Assembly: GCF_028463845.1 (NCBI RefSeq)
Contig: NZ_CP116805.1
Span: forward strand, 3,158,001-3,222,000
Reading direction: 5' to 3'
DNA: 64,000 bases
Source: Gimibacter soli
GTDB lineage: Bacteria > Pseudomonadota > Alphaproteobacteria > Sphingomonadales > Kordiimonadaceae
The notes beneath the pieces were generated by a model, which saw only the letters and a list, made by a program, of their open reading frames with translations, was not told where the DNA came from and did no database searches. The position numbers and the translations under genes are program-made. This document shows, piece by piece, positions 63,788-64,000 of this stretch; position 1 is the first letter of the stretch, and every line of letters starts with the position of its first letter.

Positions 63788-64000
63788 ATGTTTTCATTTG
63801 ATGTTGTGATCAGGAAAATTGCCCTGCTAGCCTGCGTCGGCTGGTCTTTCGCCGCCATGGCGGATGAGCCCCTGGGTGAAAAGCTGCGCGTGCTGCGGCA
63901 GGATTCGGTGCCGAAATACGGCCTCTACCCGAGCGAACCCGGCCTTTGCGACGAGATTTACAGCGCCATCGGCGCCGAACTCGCGAGCGAAGGCGTGAAT
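63788..64000 (+). CDS. periplasmic solute-binding-like protein (3' part outside window)
   Basis: The frame starts at ATG 63788 and runs off the window (71 codons). Residues 1-25 are a signal peptide (ending AAMA-DE). The visible mature part, KLRVLRQDSVPKYGLYPS followed by CDEIYSAIGAELASEGVN, resembles the first lobe of family 3 periplasmic binding proteins. It is similar in kind to the orphan at 37239-37973. Confidence 0.55.
   Translation, partial: MFSFDVVIRKIALLACVGWSFAAMADEPLGEKLRVLRQDSVPKYGLYPSEPGLCDEIYSAIGAELASEGVN

Noticed and set aside
63538-63801. Plus-strand open frame of 87 codons between ubiD and the last gene
   Set aside because: No ribosome site, odd composition, and it overlaps the start of the following gene with a clear signal peptide.

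Overview
The window is chromosomal DNA of a GC-rich alphaproteobacterium. The main evidence is gene content and order: rluD next to rpoH with a clear RpoH box; serC-serA-hisZ-purA; cpoB-tilS-ftsH-folP-glmM; glyQ-glyS-ppdK; an Lrp/AsnC regulator divergent from a putA without a ribbon-helix-helix domain; and a PEPxxW-CTERM protein. Genus and order cannot be fixed from the sequence alone. Coding density is very high, most gene starts and stops overlap or nearly touch, and I see no insertion sequence, prophage, integrase or CRISPR array. It reads as core genome with small accessory islands.

Layout. 1-2.2 kb (minus): a Sel1-repeat protein cut by the window edge, a JAMM-type metalloprotease-like protein and a small membrane protein. 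2.3-4.4 kb (plus): rluD and the heat-shock sigma factor rpoH with a terminator. 4.4-12.4 kb (minus): serC, serA, hisZ, purA, then a two-gene unit with a large tail-anchored pseudokinase and a polytopic membrane protein. 12.7-16.3 kb: an EF-hand lipoprotein, a membrane LytTR receptor-regulator and two secreted hydrolases. 17.6-26.8 kb (minus): pal, then cpoB-tilS-ftsH-folP-glmM-thiD-esterase. 27-33.6 kb: a LysE-type exporter, a dihydroorotase-like protein, the YgfZ folate protein, two small proteins and pyruvate phosphate dikinase. 33.6-36.8 kb: two palindromic intergenic repeats and glyQS. 36.9-42.2 kb: trmN6-like, sppA, chorismate mutase, map, an orphan periplasmic protein, polyprenyl synthase and tRNA-Pro. 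42.3-46.5 kb: proline catabolism (regulator and putA). 46.6-49 kb: an adaptive-response operon (ada, a 2OG-Fe oxygenase, alkB). 49.1-52.6 kb: an amidohydrolase-like lipoprotein, a PEP-CTERM protein and tRNA-Ser. 52.9-60.3 kb: a complete histidine-utilisation cluster (hutI divergent from hutF-hutC-hutU-hutH-hutG). 60.3-64 kb: a secreted helical-repeat protein, ubiD and the start of a periplasmic protein.

How the genes work together. The hut set encodes the five-step route histidine -> urocanate -> imidazolonepropionate -> formiminoglutamate -> formylglutamate -> glutamate + formate, with a HutC repressor and an operator-like palindrome in the divergent promoter. PutA and its Lrp-like regulator convert proline to glutamate, so both pathways feed glutamate. 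Ada, AlkB and the second oxygenase form one alkylation-repair transcription unit.

Nothing here is an obvious new defence or mobile system. The best candidates for undescribed biology are the pseudokinase/membrane-protein pair (4.4-6.9 kb), the second oxygenase inside the ada operon, two amidohydrolase-fold proteins that have lost metal-binding histidines, the LytTR membrane receptor beside a secreted peptidase-like gene, and a few unexplained palindromes.
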